A DNA stretch of 64,000 nt from Bermanella sp044597725. GTDB lineage: Bacteria; Pseudomonadota; Gammaproteobacteria; Pseudomonadales; Oceanobacteraceae. The translations under genes were made by a program, and so were the position numbers. Of the stretch, positions 15,247 to 24,472 are shown one piece after another. The notes below the pieces were generated by a model. It worked only from the letters and a program-made list of their open reading frames with translations, did no database searches and was not told the origin of the DNA. The stretch covers positions 2,728,001 through 2,792,000 of the forward strand of contig NZ_CP139003.1 of NCBI RefSeq assembly GCF_044597725.1. Reading direction: 5' to 3'. How positions within the stretch are numbered: position 1 is the stretch's first letter; each line of letters starts with the position of its first letter.

Positions 15247-16128
15247 ATGGATAGTTTTGAAGGTATTTTGGAATTCGCAGCGGTAGCTGATGCTCAGGGG
15301 TTTTCTGCGGCAGCGAAACAAATGGGCAGCTCTACCAGCCATATAAGCCGCCAGGTATCGCGGCTAGAAGAGCGTCTTGGTGTGCAGCTATTGGCGCGAA
15401 CTACTCGCATGGTTAGCCTCACTGAAGCGGGAGAGCGATATTACGCCCAGTGTCGCGAACTCATTGATGGCCTGCAACAGGCCAATGAAACCCTGGGTGA
15501 CGAGCGTATTAACCTTACTGGCACACTCAAAGTAAGTGCCGCAGGTACCTTTGCCGAGCAATTTATTGCTCCTTGTTTAATGGAGTTTGCCAAGGCCCAT
15601 CCTCAGCTTTCGGTAGAAATGGACTTTAATAGCCGCATGGTGAACTTTATTGAAGAAGGTTTTGATTTTGCGATTCGCTTTGGGCGTTTGAAAGACTCAG
15701 GGCTTGTAGCACGCAAACTGGTTGAACGGCATTTAATGGCAGCAGCAAGCCCCGAATATTTACGTAAACAAGGCGAGCCTACACACCCATCGCAACTTAA
15801 ACAGCACAGTTGTTTATTAACCAATAATGACCACTGGTTATTTCAAGAAACCGGCAATAGTTTTGAAGTAAAAGTTGGTGGGCCATGGCGATCGAATAAC
15901 GGCAATGTGGTATTGCAAGCATGTGAGCAAGGTTTAGGCATTGCGTATATGCCTGCCAGTAGTTTTGAGCAATCCATTAATAACGGTAAGCTTAAACCCA
16001 TTCTTATGCCGTATTGGAGCCATGGCATTACCAGTTGGATTGTGTATCAAAACCGCCGTTTTTTGCCCATGCGCGCACGCTTAGCCATCGACTATTTACT
16101 TGAGCAATTTAAAGACTGGGATGAGTAA
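15247..16128 (+). CDS. LysR-family transcriptional regulator
   Basis: 293 residues from MDSFEGILEF; AAGGTG lies six bases upstream of this ATG. The N-terminal helix-turn-helix (FAAVADAQGFSAAAKQMG, SSTSHISRQVSRLEERLGVQ) and LARTTRMVSLTEAGERYY are those of the large AaeR/DsdC-like LysR group. The effector domain contains the group's typical DFAIRFGRLKDSGLVARKL. It probably controls the divergent DJ-1/PfpI gene. It ends three bases before the convergent edd stop. Confidence 0.92.
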   Translation: MDSFEGILEFAAVADAQGFSAAAKQMGSSTSHISRQVSRLEERLGVQLLARTTRMVSLTEAGERYYAQCRELIDGLQQANETLGDERINLTGTLKVSAAGTFAEQFIAPCLMEFAKAHPQLSVEMDFNSRMVNFIEEGFDFAIRFGRLKDSGLVARKLVERHLMAAASPEYLRKQGEPTHPSQLKQHSCLLTNNDHWLFQETGNSFEVKVGGPWRSNNGNVVLQACEQGLGIAYMPASSFEQSINNGKLKPILMPYWSHGITSWIVYQNRRFLPMRARLAIDYLLEQFKDWDE

Positions 16129-16131
16129 GGT

Positions 16132-17970
16132 TTATTGAATACCATCATAAGGCACACTTATGCTCATGGCGCCTTGCTCTGGTGTTGTCACTAACTGGCG
16201 AAAGTTAGCAAACAATTCCCTGCCCATTCCTATATCATGGTTGCTTTTCATGGGCTGGATATCGCGAGCAAAAAAAGCCTGCTCTTCTTCAACCGATTGA
16301 AAACAAATATTCAGCTCTCCGGTTTCGCCATTTAATTCAATTATGTCGCCATCTTTTATTTTTGCGATTAACCCTCCGGCTTTTGCTTCGGGGTATATGT
16401 GAATGGCGGCTGGCACTTTGCCCGAGGCCCCCGACATACGGCCATCGGTTACTAAGCCAACTTTATAGCCTTTGTCTTGCAGTGAACCTAAATAAGGTGT
16501 GAGTTTATGCAGTTCGGGCATACCTATGGCTTGTGGTCCTTGATAGCGAACCACCAAAATGCAATCGCGGTTTAGTTTTCCGGCTTCAAATAACGCTTGT
16601 ACGTCATTTTGGTCATCAACCACTATAGCTGGTGCTTTGGTAAGATAGTGTTCGGGTTTTATGGCGCTAAGTTTTAATATGCCACGGCCCAAGTTACCTT
16701 GCATTAATTGCAAACCACCATGGGTGTTAAATGGCTTACGAATATTGGCTAATACGGTGTCATCCATCGTTCGGTCAAGGCAGGGTTTATACACTAGAGT
16801 TTGACCAACCCAGTTGGGGTCTACGCAATATTGTTGCAGCCCTTTTCCCATTACGGTATTAACGTCTTCGTGTAATAAGCCTTCATCAAGCAGTTGTTTA
16901 ATTAACAAGCTCACACCGCCTGCGGCGGTAAAATGATTTATATCTGCTTGGCCGTTGGGATAAATGCACGTTAACAAGGGTACTGCTTCGCTTAACTCGC
17001 TATAGTCGTCCCAATTAATTTGAATGCCCGCACATCGTGCGATGGCAACCCAGTGCATGGTGTGGTTGGTACTGCCACCTGTTGCCAATAACGCCACCAG
17101 TGCGTTAACAATATTTTTTTCATCCACTATTTCGTACAATGGCATGGCATCTTGGTTCATGGCGGTCATTTGAATAACCCGCTCAACCGCTTTTTCGGTA
17201 AGCCCTTTACGTAAGGGGCTATCAGGGTGAACAAACGAGCTACCAGGAACATGTAAACCCATTACTTCTAGCAATAATTGGTTGCTATTGGCGGTGCCAT
17301 AAAACGTGCAGGTGCCGTGACTATGATATGACTTTGCTTCGGTTTCTAATAACTCTTCACGGCTGGCTTTACCTTCTGCGTACCTTTGCCTAACTTTGGC
17401 TTTTTCTTGGTTACTAAGACCAGTGGCCATGGGGCCGGCGGGTACAAATACAAAAGGTAAGTGGCCAAAGCTCAAAGCACCCATTAATAAACCGGGTACA
17501 ATTTTGTCGCAAATGCCCAAGCATAAACCACCATCAAACATATTATGGCTCATACCAATTGCGGTGCTCATGGCTATGACATCACGGCTAAATAAACTTA
17601 GGTCCATACCCGGTTGGCCTTGAGTAACGCCATCACACATGGCAGGAACACCGCTCGCAACTTGCGCAGTACAACCCATACCTTGTGCCGCTTTTTTTAT
17701 AATGTCGGGGTATGGTGCATAAGGTTGGTGGGCCGACAGCATATCGTTATACGAGGTAACAATAGCGATATTCGCTGCGTTCATTAATTTAATGGTGTCT
17801 TTGTCTTTTTCTTCGCAGGCAGCAAAACCATGGGCAAGGTTGCCACAGGAAAGTGTGCCGCGCATGGGCCCTTGGCTTTGTTGTTGACGCATGTTTTCAA
17901 TATACGCTTGCCGACTGCTGGCACTGCGTTCAATTATTCGTTCAGTCACCTTTGTAACAATAGGGTTCAT
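16132..17970 (-). CDS. edd: 6-phosphogluconate dehydratase
   Basis: 612 residues, full length. Converts 6-phosphogluconate to 2-keto-3-deoxy-6-phosphogluconate, the first committed Entner-Doudoroff step, in the cytosol. IlvD/Edd family iron-sulfur ligands are visible in CDGVTQGQPGM and GGLCLGICDK, with the catalytic-site loops TGGSTNHTMH and DGRMSGASGKVPAAIHI. It is the third gene of pgl-eda-edd on the same strand, 58 bases after eda. Confidence 0.96.
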   Translation of the reverse strand: MNPIVTKVTERIIERSASSRQAYIENMRQQQSQGPMRGTLSCGNLAHGFAACEEKDKDTIKLMNAANIAIVTSYNDMLSAHQPYAPYPDIIKKAAQGMGCTAQVASGVPAMCDGVTQGQPGMDLSLFSRDVIAMSTAIGMSHNMFDGGLCLGICDKIVPGLLMGALSFGHLPFVFVPAGPMATGLSNQEKAKVRQRYAEGKASREELLETEAKSYHSHGTCTFYGTANSNQLLLEVMGLHVPGSSFVHPDSPLRKGLTEKAVERVIQMTAMNQDAMPLYEIVDEKNIVNALVALLATGGSTNHTMHWVAIARCAGIQINWDDYSELSEAVPLLTCIYPNGQADINHFTAAGGVSLLIKQLLDEGLLHEDVNTVMGKGLQQYCVDPNWVGQTLVYKPCLDRTMDDTVLANIRKPFNTHGGLQLMQGNLGRGILKLSAIKPEHYLTKAPAIVVDDQNDVQALFEAGKLNRDCILVVRYQGPQAIGMPELHKLTPYLGSLQDKGYKVGLVTDGRMSGASGKVPAAIHIYPEAKAGGLIAKIKDGDIIELNGETGELNICFQSVEEEQAFFARDIQPMKSNHDIGMGRELFANFRQLVTTPEQGAMSISVPYDGIQ

Positions 17971-18028
17971 GGTTGATACCTTCTATAAGCTATTAATGTT
18001 AACCCTTCTTCACTTGTATTAAACGTTC

Positions 18029-18673
18029 TTACACTAGGCGTGCTTGGGCTAATGCTTGCTCTGCTAATTGTGTAATTGCATCCCAATTTTCTTGCGCAAT
18101 TAAGTCTTTAGGAACAATCCAAGTTCCACCAATGGCAAACACATTGTTAAGTACTAAATAGTCATTCATATTTTCAAGAGTTACCCCGCCCGTAGGGCAG
18201 AACTTAACATCTGAGATAGGGCCAGAAAAAGCCTTTAACGCCGCAGCGCCACCATTAATTTCGGCTGGGAAAAATTTAAAGCGTCTAAAGCCTAATTCAT
18301 AACCGTGAAGCACTTCAGAAATGGTGGCCACGCCTGCTAAAACAGGAACAGAACAATTAGCTAAGGCATGCCATAAATTAGGGCCCGCACCAGGCGATAC
18401 GATAAATTGGCTGCCCGCATTCAATGCTTGTTGTAAATGTTGGGTACTTAATACACTGCCGGCACCCACAATTAAATGTTCACATTGTTCGCGAATGACT
18501 TGTATGCACTCAAGAGCACAAGGCGTACGCATGGTAATTTCTAAAACGTTTAAACCGGCTTTTTCGAGTGCGTTGGCTAACGGCACTGCATGCTCTACGT
18601 TTTCCAAGGTAATAACAGGAATGATTGGGCTTGCTGCACACCATTTATCGAGCAATTTGGTTTGCTGTTCCAT
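18029..18673 (-). CDS. eda: KDPG/KHG aldolase
   Basis: 214 residues. Class I aldolase that splits 2-keto-3-deoxy-6-phosphogluconate to pyruvate and glyceraldehyde 3-phosphate. The catalytic base Glu is in LEITMRTPCAL and the Schiff-base Lys in RFKFFPAE; the phosphate loop is FCPTGGVTLENM. It lies between pgl and edd, 30 bases after pgl, in one operon. Confidence 0.96.
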   Translation of the reverse strand: MEQQTKLLDKWCAASPIIPVITLENVEHAVPLANALEKAGLNVLEITMRTPCALECIQVIREQCEHLIVGAGSVLSTQHLQQALNAGSQFIVSPGAGPNLWHALANCSVPVLAGVATISEVLHGYELGFRRFKFFPAEINGGAAALKAFSGPISDVKFCPTGGVTLENMNDYLVLNNVFAIGGTWIVPKDLIAQENWDAITQLAEQALAQARLV

Positions 18674-18703
18674 AACAAGGGTTCCGTAATACTTAATTTG
18701 TAA

Positions 18704-19396
18704 TTAGGGGCACCAAACAATATACAATGGTTCATTTAAAATATATCGAACGGGCATATCATTGGGGTTTTCACACGCCAGTGCCTTTAATAATGTTTGT
18801 TTTTTCTCTTCCCCTTCTATGTGCAAGATTCGAACCTTTGCTTGTTTTAAAACAGGTAAAGATAAACTAATACGCGCTTGTGGTGCTGAACGAGGATTCA
18901 GTACTAGGCAGGAGGGAGCTTCATCACTAATGGCTTTGGCTAATTCTGCTGCATCAGGAAACAAGGAGGCTGTGTGGCCGTCGTTTCCCATACCCAAAAT
19001 ACATAAATCGAGTTTATGAATATATTGAGAAAAATCTTGGTTATAGCGTTCCACCGCCTGATGGATGTTTTCATCTTGCACCATGGAAATAAAGTGCGCG
19101 TTTTTGTGTAAATTCAGAAGGTGTTTATAAAAAAGCTTTTGGTTGCTTTGATCGCTAGATACATCAACAAAGCGCTCATCTACGGGGGTAAAATAAACCT
19201 GCGGCCAAGCAATATCGGCGTGGGCTAATTCAGATAAGAACGCTTTGGGAGTAGAACCACCAGACAGTGCGACACTTGCTGTTATTTGGTGTTTAAGTGT
19301 TTCTTCGACTATAGACTCAACCAGCAAGCTTAAGTCTTGGGCCAGTGCTTGGCTATTTTGATAGGTTTGCCAGTCTATGTGACTTGGTAATTCCAT
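18704..19396 (-). CDS. pgl: 6-phosphogluconolactonase (DevB type)
   Basis: 230 residues. Hydrolyses 6-phosphogluconolactone to 6-phosphogluconate, feeding Edd. Motifs: ALSGGSTPKAFLSEL, TPVDERFVD and LGMGNDGHTASLFP, the last two forming the active site. It is the first gene of the operon. The usual partner zwf is not next to it or elsewhere in the window, so glucose-6-phosphate dehydrogenase must be encoded elsewhere. Confidence 0.95.
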   Translation of the reverse strand: MELPSHIDWQTYQNSQALAQDLSLLVESIVEETLKHQITASVALSGGSTPKAFLSELAHADIAWPQVYFTPVDERFVDVSSDQSNQKLFYKHLLNLHKNAHFISMVQDENIHQAVERYNQDFSQYIHKLDLCILGMGNDGHTASLFPDAAELAKAISDEAPSCLVLNPRSAPQARISLSLPVLKQAKVRILHIEGEEKKQTLLKALACENPNDMPVRYILNEPLYIVWCP

Positions 19397-19468
19397 ATAG
19401 TCTCGTCATCATCCCGTTTGCTTCATATTGGTCACTATTAAAAGCAAATTTCCAGCCAGTGTGCAAGT

Positions 19469-21106
19469 TTATCCTTGATTTGTTTCCTGTTTTAAACGAT
19501 TCATAATACTGTGAAGCTCGTCAACATCGTTTTGCGATAGTTGCGCATGCTCCATTACTTCGTTTATACGTTCCAAAATAGTCGATACCAGTGCCAATTG
19601 CTCTTGAGATTGGGATAAGCTTTGATCACTCAAACCTGACGTATCACTAATTCCCTGCTGAATGGTTTCAAATGTACTTAAGGTGCTCTGCATTTCGCTA
19701 ACCGTTTCATGACCAACACTGGCGCCTTCTTTAATAACGTTAGATGTATTGGAGACACCATTTTGTAAGTTTTTAATACGTTGCGTAATGTCTTCGGTAG
19801 ACTTTAGTGTTCTACCCGCCAGCGTGCGCACTTCATCGGCCACTACCGCAAACCCTCTGCCTTGTTCACCCGCTCTAGCTGCTTCGATAGCGGCATTAAG
19901 TGCAAGTAAGTTGGTTTGCTCTGATATGGCATTTATATCCTGTAAAACACTATCAATGCTTAACGCGTCTTCTTCCATTGTTTTACTGTATTTTGCGCTT
20001 TCTTCTAGTTTGTTTGATAGATTGGTTAACTGGTCTTGCGCATTGACTGCACGCGATACGCCTTCTTCAGAGGCTTGACGAATATGCGTCATGGCATCGT
20101 TTGATTGTGATGCTAGTTCGGTAATGCCTTCACTTAATTGCCGTAACTGTTCTGCACTCGATTGAATAGCCTGAATATCCTGATATTCATTAGTAATACT
20201 GGTCTGCGTATTTTCTGCCACCTTTTGCAAGTCACTTACACTTATGTCTATTCGGCTTTTTGTGCTTTGCGCTTGTTTCAGTTGAAGGTCGAAGTGTTCA
20301 GTAACTAGGTTAACCCCATCAATGAGCTCGCCGATTTCATCGTTTGCACGTTTCTGTAGTTTTTTGGCAATGCCTGATTTATTCGAAGCCATATCGCGTA
20401 AGCTATTACTTACTGCAATAATGGGGCGCACCACATAGCCCGGCAATACAAAAGCAATAACCCCAAATGTGAGTAGAATTAATACTAGTTGACCCACAAG
20501 CAAAGTATCGAGAATGGCAAAGCCTTTAAGGGCTGTTTGCGTTGAACGAGTGGTGGCTTGTTTTACCTGTTCAATAACCGCATCCATACTCGCTTTGTTG
20601 TCATTAAATGCATCAACCCCTTCTTTTGTGCTGACATTCCGAGCAAGCAGGTCGTTACCTTCATAGGCCTCATAAATCACTTTATCGGAAAGCTCTAGCC
20701 ATGCGTCTAGGGTTTTATTGATGGCACTAAAGTTAAGCGCTTCTACCTCAAGCTGACTTTGCTGTAAGTCTTCTTTGGCTTGTGCAATCAAGCTCTTTGC
20801 GCTTTCAATGGCTTGCTTACGCTCATTATCCTTATCAGTTAGCTTACTTTCATCTAACGTGATAACACTTAAAACAATATAATCTCGTTCAGAAATTAAT
20901 GCCTGATGAAGTGCAATTTCTGCACTTTGCAAAGCATTAAGGGCAGGAAGAATATTTTCACTGGATTGTGTATAGCGCTTACGTAAATCGGCTTCTTGCA
21001 TATATGCAGCCGCAGTAATCACAAGCACAATGACGCTTACCACTATTACGGGAATTCGTATTTTGGTTTTTAACGATAAGTGGCGCCACAGGGCGAGATC
21101 TTTCAT
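19469..21106 (-). CDS. Methyl-accepting chemotaxis protein
   Basis: 545 residues from MKDLALWRHL at 21106, chosen because GGAGGA lies five bases upstream. A first membrane helix (about 15-33), a periplasmic helical sensor of about 165 residues, a second helix (FGVIAFVLPGYVV), a HAMP domain, and the signalling domain with the tip ISEQTNLLALNAAIEAARAG. The ligand is unknown. A position next to the Entner-Doudoroff and polyamine genes may hint at a nutrient signal, but this is only neighbourhood. Confidence 0.92.
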   Translation of the reverse strand: MKDLALWRHLSLKTKIRIPVIVVSVIVLVITAAAYMQEADLRKRYTQSSENILPALNALQSAEIALHQALISERDYIVLSVITLDESKLTDKDNERKQAIESAKSLIAQAKEDLQQSQLEVEALNFSAINKTLDAWLELSDKVIYEAYEGNDLLARNVSTKEGVDAFNDNKASMDAVIEQVKQATTRSTQTALKGFAILDTLLVGQLVLILLTFGVIAFVLPGYVVRPIIAVSNSLRDMASNKSGIAKKLQKRANDEIGELIDGVNLVTEHFDLQLKQAQSTKSRIDISVSDLQKVAENTQTSITNEYQDIQAIQSSAEQLRQLSEGITELASQSNDAMTHIRQASEEGVSRAVNAQDQLTNLSNKLEESAKYSKTMEEDALSIDSVLQDINAISEQTNLLALNAAIEAARAGEQGRGFAVVADEVRTLAGRTLKSTEDITQRIKNLQNGVSNTSNVIKEGASVGHETVSEMQSTLSTFETIQQGISDTSGLSDQSLSQSQEQLALVSTILERINEVMEHAQLSQNDVDELHSIMNRLKQETNQG

Positions 21107-21212
21107 ATGTTCCTCCATTTCAACGGTCATTCCATTTTTTCGTTTTATGGGTGATAAGAACTCTCGCCTGTGGCACTTTAGTCAGATATGACTTAGTACG
21201 TTTTTACTACCC

Positions 21213-22577
21213 TTACATATAGGGTAGTAGTAAATCGTATTCTAGGGGAGTAATTTGCCGTTCAAAAAGCTGAATTTCTTGCCACTTGCAAATACTATAA
21301 ACACGAATAAAATCTGCACCAAACCAGTGCTTAACTCGTTCATCATGCTCCATGGCACGCAACGCATCACGCTGGTTATCACTAATATGTTCGTGTTCTT
21401 GCTCATACGCATCACCCACTACCGCTTTAGGTGGTTCCATTTCTTCGGTGATCCCTTCTACAACACCCGCTAAAATAACCGTTACTGCCAAATATGGGTT
21501 GGCATCGGCACCACTAATGCGATGCTCTAGTCGGGTTGCAGACTGCCCACCTGATGGAATACGGATAGCCACAGTACGGTTATCATTCCCCCAAGTTTTA
21601 CTGGTGGGCGCATAGGCTCCTGGGTCAAGGCGTCGGTAACTATTAATATTGGGAAACAGAAATGCTTGGGTGCTATCGGCCATATCCAACAAACCCGCTA
21701 CCGCATGTCGCATATAGGGGTTTTGCGTTGGGTCATCTTGAGCAAAAATGTTATTGCCTGCTTTATCTAACAACGACAAATGAATGTGTAGGCCATTGCC
21801 ACTATTTTCGATATAAGGCTTCGCCATAAACGAGGCAATCATACCGTGCTTTTTCGCCACACTATGGATAATACGCTTGAGTAAAACTGCATTATCGGCA
21901 GCCGCCATAATGTCGTTGCCATAATTAAGGTTTACCTCAAACTGGCCCGGTGCGTATTCGGCAATGACGGTATCGGCAGGAATGTTCTGCTTTGCAGCCA
22001 TTTCCACAACATCGCGTATGAAAAAGTCGTAATCGTCTAACTCATCAATGCTATACACTTGGCACGATGTCATACGACGTGATGTACCCGGTATTAATGG
22101 CGGCTGAATATGGCCGTTAACATCACGCTCGGGGTCAATTAAATAAAACTCCAGTTCAAGTGCAATTCCCGGAGTAAAACCAAGTTGGTCAAAGCGCTCT
22201 ACTGCTCGCGATAAAACTTGCCTAGGGTCGGCAAAAAACGGGGTGCCGTCGTCTTCGTGCATGGTGCACAATACTTGCGCCCTATCACCATTTTCGTGCC
22301 ACGGTACAATGGTTAGGGTATCGATGAGCGGTTTACATAAACGGTCTTTATCACCCACTTTTGCGCCCAAACCTGCTTCTTCCACTGTTGTGCCTGTCGC
22401 ATCCAACGACATGATGGAACCGGGCAAATAGAAACCACTTTCAAACACTTTGCCTAATAACGATTTTTCTACGCGCTTGCCGCGTAATACACCAGCCACA
22501 TCTGCCACAAGCAATTCGACTGTTTCAACATTTGGGTGCTGCTTTAAAAAGCGCGCTAACTTTACACTGTCACTCAT
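21213..22577 (-). CDS. puuA: Glutamate-polyamine ligase, glutamine synthetase family
   Basis: 454 residues from MSDSVKLARF; a longer frame has extra N-terminal residues unlike the family. It ligates glutamate to putrescine or a related polyamine using ATP, opening the gamma-glutamyl route of polyamine breakdown. Glutamine-synthetase signatures: NGLHIHLSLLD in the active site, NSYRRLDPGAYAP, and GNDNRTVAIRIP. GlnA's adenylylation-site context is absent, and the polyamine locus around it (second paralogue, semialdehyde dehydrogenase, Pot transporter) supports PuuA/SpuB function. It follows gabD by 59 bases on the same strand. Confidence 0.85.
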   Translation of the reverse strand: MSDSVKLARFLKQHPNVETVELLVADVAGVLRGKRVEKSLLGKVFESGFYLPGSIMSLDATGTTVEEAGLGAKVGDKDRLCKPLIDTLTIVPWHENGDRAQVLCTMHEDDGTPFFADPRQVLSRAVERFDQLGFTPGIALELEFYLIDPERDVNGHIQPPLIPGTSRRMTSCQVYSIDELDDYDFFIRDVVEMAAKQNIPADTVIAEYAPGQFEVNLNYGNDIMAAADNAVLLKRIIHSVAKKHGMIASFMAKPYIENSGNGLHIHLSLLDKAGNNIFAQDDPTQNPYMRHAVAGLLDMADSTQAFLFPNINSYRRLDPGAYAPTSKTWGNDNRTVAIRIPSGGQSATRLEHRISGADANPYLAVTVILAGVVEGITEEMEPPKAVVGDAYEQEHEHISDNQRDALRAMEHDERVKHWFGADFIRVYSICKWQEIQLFERQITPLEYDLLLPYM

Positions 22578-22636
22578 ATTATTTTTATGCCTAGTGGCAC
22601 TACCTTTATTCGTTGTTCTTTGTTTAAAGCCAAATC

Positions 22637-24085
22637 TTACGCTAGACCACCCATACATAAGTATTTCATTTCGATATACTCATCTATGCCATATTTGCTG
22701 CCTTCTCGACCCATACCGGATTCTTTAACACCGCCAAAGGGAGCCACTTCAGTGCTTATAATGCCTTCGTTTATGCCCACCATGCCGTACTCTAGGGCAT
22801 CGGAAACGCGCCATATTTGCGCCATATTATTACTATAAAAGTAAGCGGCTAACCCATAAGGCGTGCTATTGGCAATCTCAATGGCTTCGTCTTCATGATC
22901 AAATTTAAATACCGGAGCAATGGGGCCAAATATTTCTTCATCGGCAAGACGCATTGTATGTTGTACATTAGCGATAACGGTTGGCTGATAAAAATACCCC
23001 GTTCCGTCCACGGCCTTACCACCAGTAATAATTTCGGCGCCTTTCTGTACCGCATCATCAACTAGTCCACTCACTTTTTCTAACGCCGCTTTATTAATAA
23101 GTGGTCCTTGCGTAACACCATCGTCTAAACCATTACCCAGTTTCAGTTCGGAGCTGGCTTTAGCAAACGCCTTTACAAATTTGTCGTGAATACCACTTTG
23201 CACAATAAAACGGTTCGCACATACACAGGTTTGCCCTGTATTGCGGTATTTACTGGCCATGGCGCCTTTAACGGCAGCATCTACGTCAGCATCATCAAAA
23301 ACGATAAACGGTGCATTACCACCTAGTTCCATGGAAACTTTTTTGACTGTCTCGGCGCCCTGTTTCAACAAGATTTTGCCTACAGGGGTAGAACCCGTAA
23401 ATGAGATTTTTTTGATAAGTGGGTGTGTCGATAATACTTCACCTACCTCTTTACCCGAACTAGCGGTTACAACGCTAAGCACACCAGCAGGTAAACCCGC
23501 TTGCTCGGCCAGCTCGCATAAGGCAAGAGCTGTTAACGGCGTAGCTTCGGCAGGCTTAATCACAATTGTGCAGCCTGCTGCGATTGCAGGGCCACATTTA
23601 CGGGTGATCATGGCTAACGGAAAATTCCACGGTGTAATAGCCGAACAGACACCTACAGGTTGCTTTGATACTAGAATCTTTCGGTCATTGGCGGGGGCTG
23701 GAATCATATCGCCATAAACGCGTTTGGCTTCTTCGGCAAACCATTCAATAAATGAGGCACCATAAGCGACCTCACCTTTTGACTCGGCCAAAGGCTTACC
23801 GCACTCTTGCGTCATAATACGAGCCAGTTCATCTTGGTTAGCCATTATAAGGTCAAACCACTTACGCATAATTTGGCTGCGTTCTTTTGCCGTGGTTTTA
23901 CGCCAAGACTCAAATGCAATGTGAGCTTGTTCAACTGCAAGTTCTGCATCTTTTGCATTACAGTCTGGCACATTTGTAATAACTTCAGACGTAGCCGGAT
24001 TCACTACTTGATATTGCTTCTTGTTTTGCGCATCTTTCCACTGTCCGTTAATGTAACAGTGATTCTTTAATAGTGACGATGGCAT
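22637..24085 (-). CDS. gabD: Succinate-semialdehyde dehydrogenase-type ALDH
   Basis: 482 residues. NAD(P)-dependent aldehyde dehydrogenase; the sequence matches the GabD group, which oxidises succinate semialdehyde to succinate at the end of putrescine/GABA catabolism. Landmarks: TPWNFPLAMITRK, FTGSTPVGKILL (cofactor binding), SMELGGNAPFIVF (general base Glu), GNTGQTCVCANR (catalytic Cys), and the C-terminal PFGGVKESGMGREGS. It is the first gene of a unit with puuA and is divergent from the second puuA-like gene. Confidence 0.88.
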   Translation of the reverse strand: MPSSLLKNHCYINGQWKDAQNKKQYQVVNPATSEVITNVPDCNAKDAELAVEQAHIAFESWRKTTAKERSQIMRKWFDLIMANQDELARIMTQECGKPLAESKGEVAYGASFIEWFAEEAKRVYGDMIPAPANDRKILVSKQPVGVCSAITPWNFPLAMITRKCGPAIAAGCTIVIKPAEATPLTALALCELAEQAGLPAGVLSVVTASSGKEVGEVLSTHPLIKKISFTGSTPVGKILLKQGAETVKKVSMELGGNAPFIVFDDADVDAAVKGAMASKYRNTGQTCVCANRFIVQSGIHDKFVKAFAKASSELKLGNGLDDGVTQGPLINKAALEKVSGLVDDAVQKGAEIITGGKAVDGTGYFYQPTVIANVQHTMRLADEEIFGPIAPVFKFDHEDEAIEIANSTPYGLAAYFYSNNMAQIWRVSDALEYGMVGINEGIISTEVAPFGGVKESGMGREGSKYGIDEYIEMKYLCMGGLA

Positions 24086-24472
24086 CGCTGGCTCCTATCA
24101 TCGTTGTTTTGCCATTTTTTAGTGCAATCCAAAGAAAATAGACGTTTTACGCCTTATTTCTGTGCACACCTCTCTAATTCATGGTTTTTTCAACAACTTG
24201 TAAAAAATTTCACAAAAAACGTTTGAAATATTTTATACCACTGTAGTATAAACTACACAACCACTAACGGAATTTAGCATTCACTTTTGTGCAAACACCG
24301 TTAACATTAGGCGAACTTGTGTAAAGCAAAGTATATCGTTGGTAGAAACGCATATAGCTCCAAATGCACTAAGCTTAGTTGAAGATCAGTAACCGGGCAT
24401 ATAGAGCCCACTTTAAAAACCAAAGAGGCTTTTGGCACAGCATGACGCAGCGTGTAATGCCAAATGAGATAC
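24086..24472. other. Divergent control region of the polyamine locus
   Basis: 387 bases between gabD and the second puuA-like gene. It contains a plausible promoter/operator near 24223-24252 and then about 210 bases of untranslated leader before the puuA-like start. I see no riboswitch fold or RNA gene in the leader. Confidence 0.4.
24223..24252 (+). promoter_or_regulatory. Candidate promoter with overlapping operator
   Basis: TTGAAA (24223-24228), 18 bases, then TATAAA (24247-24252) directed toward the second puuA-like gene. A 7-bp inverted repeat TTTATAC / GTATAAA (24232-24238 and 24246-24252) overlaps the -10 box, a good place for a repressor such as a PuuR-like protein; none is encoded in the window. 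Confidence 0.4.

Noticed and set aside
23241..23717. 158-codon plus-strand frame
   Set aside because: Antisense to gabD, which is intact and conserved.
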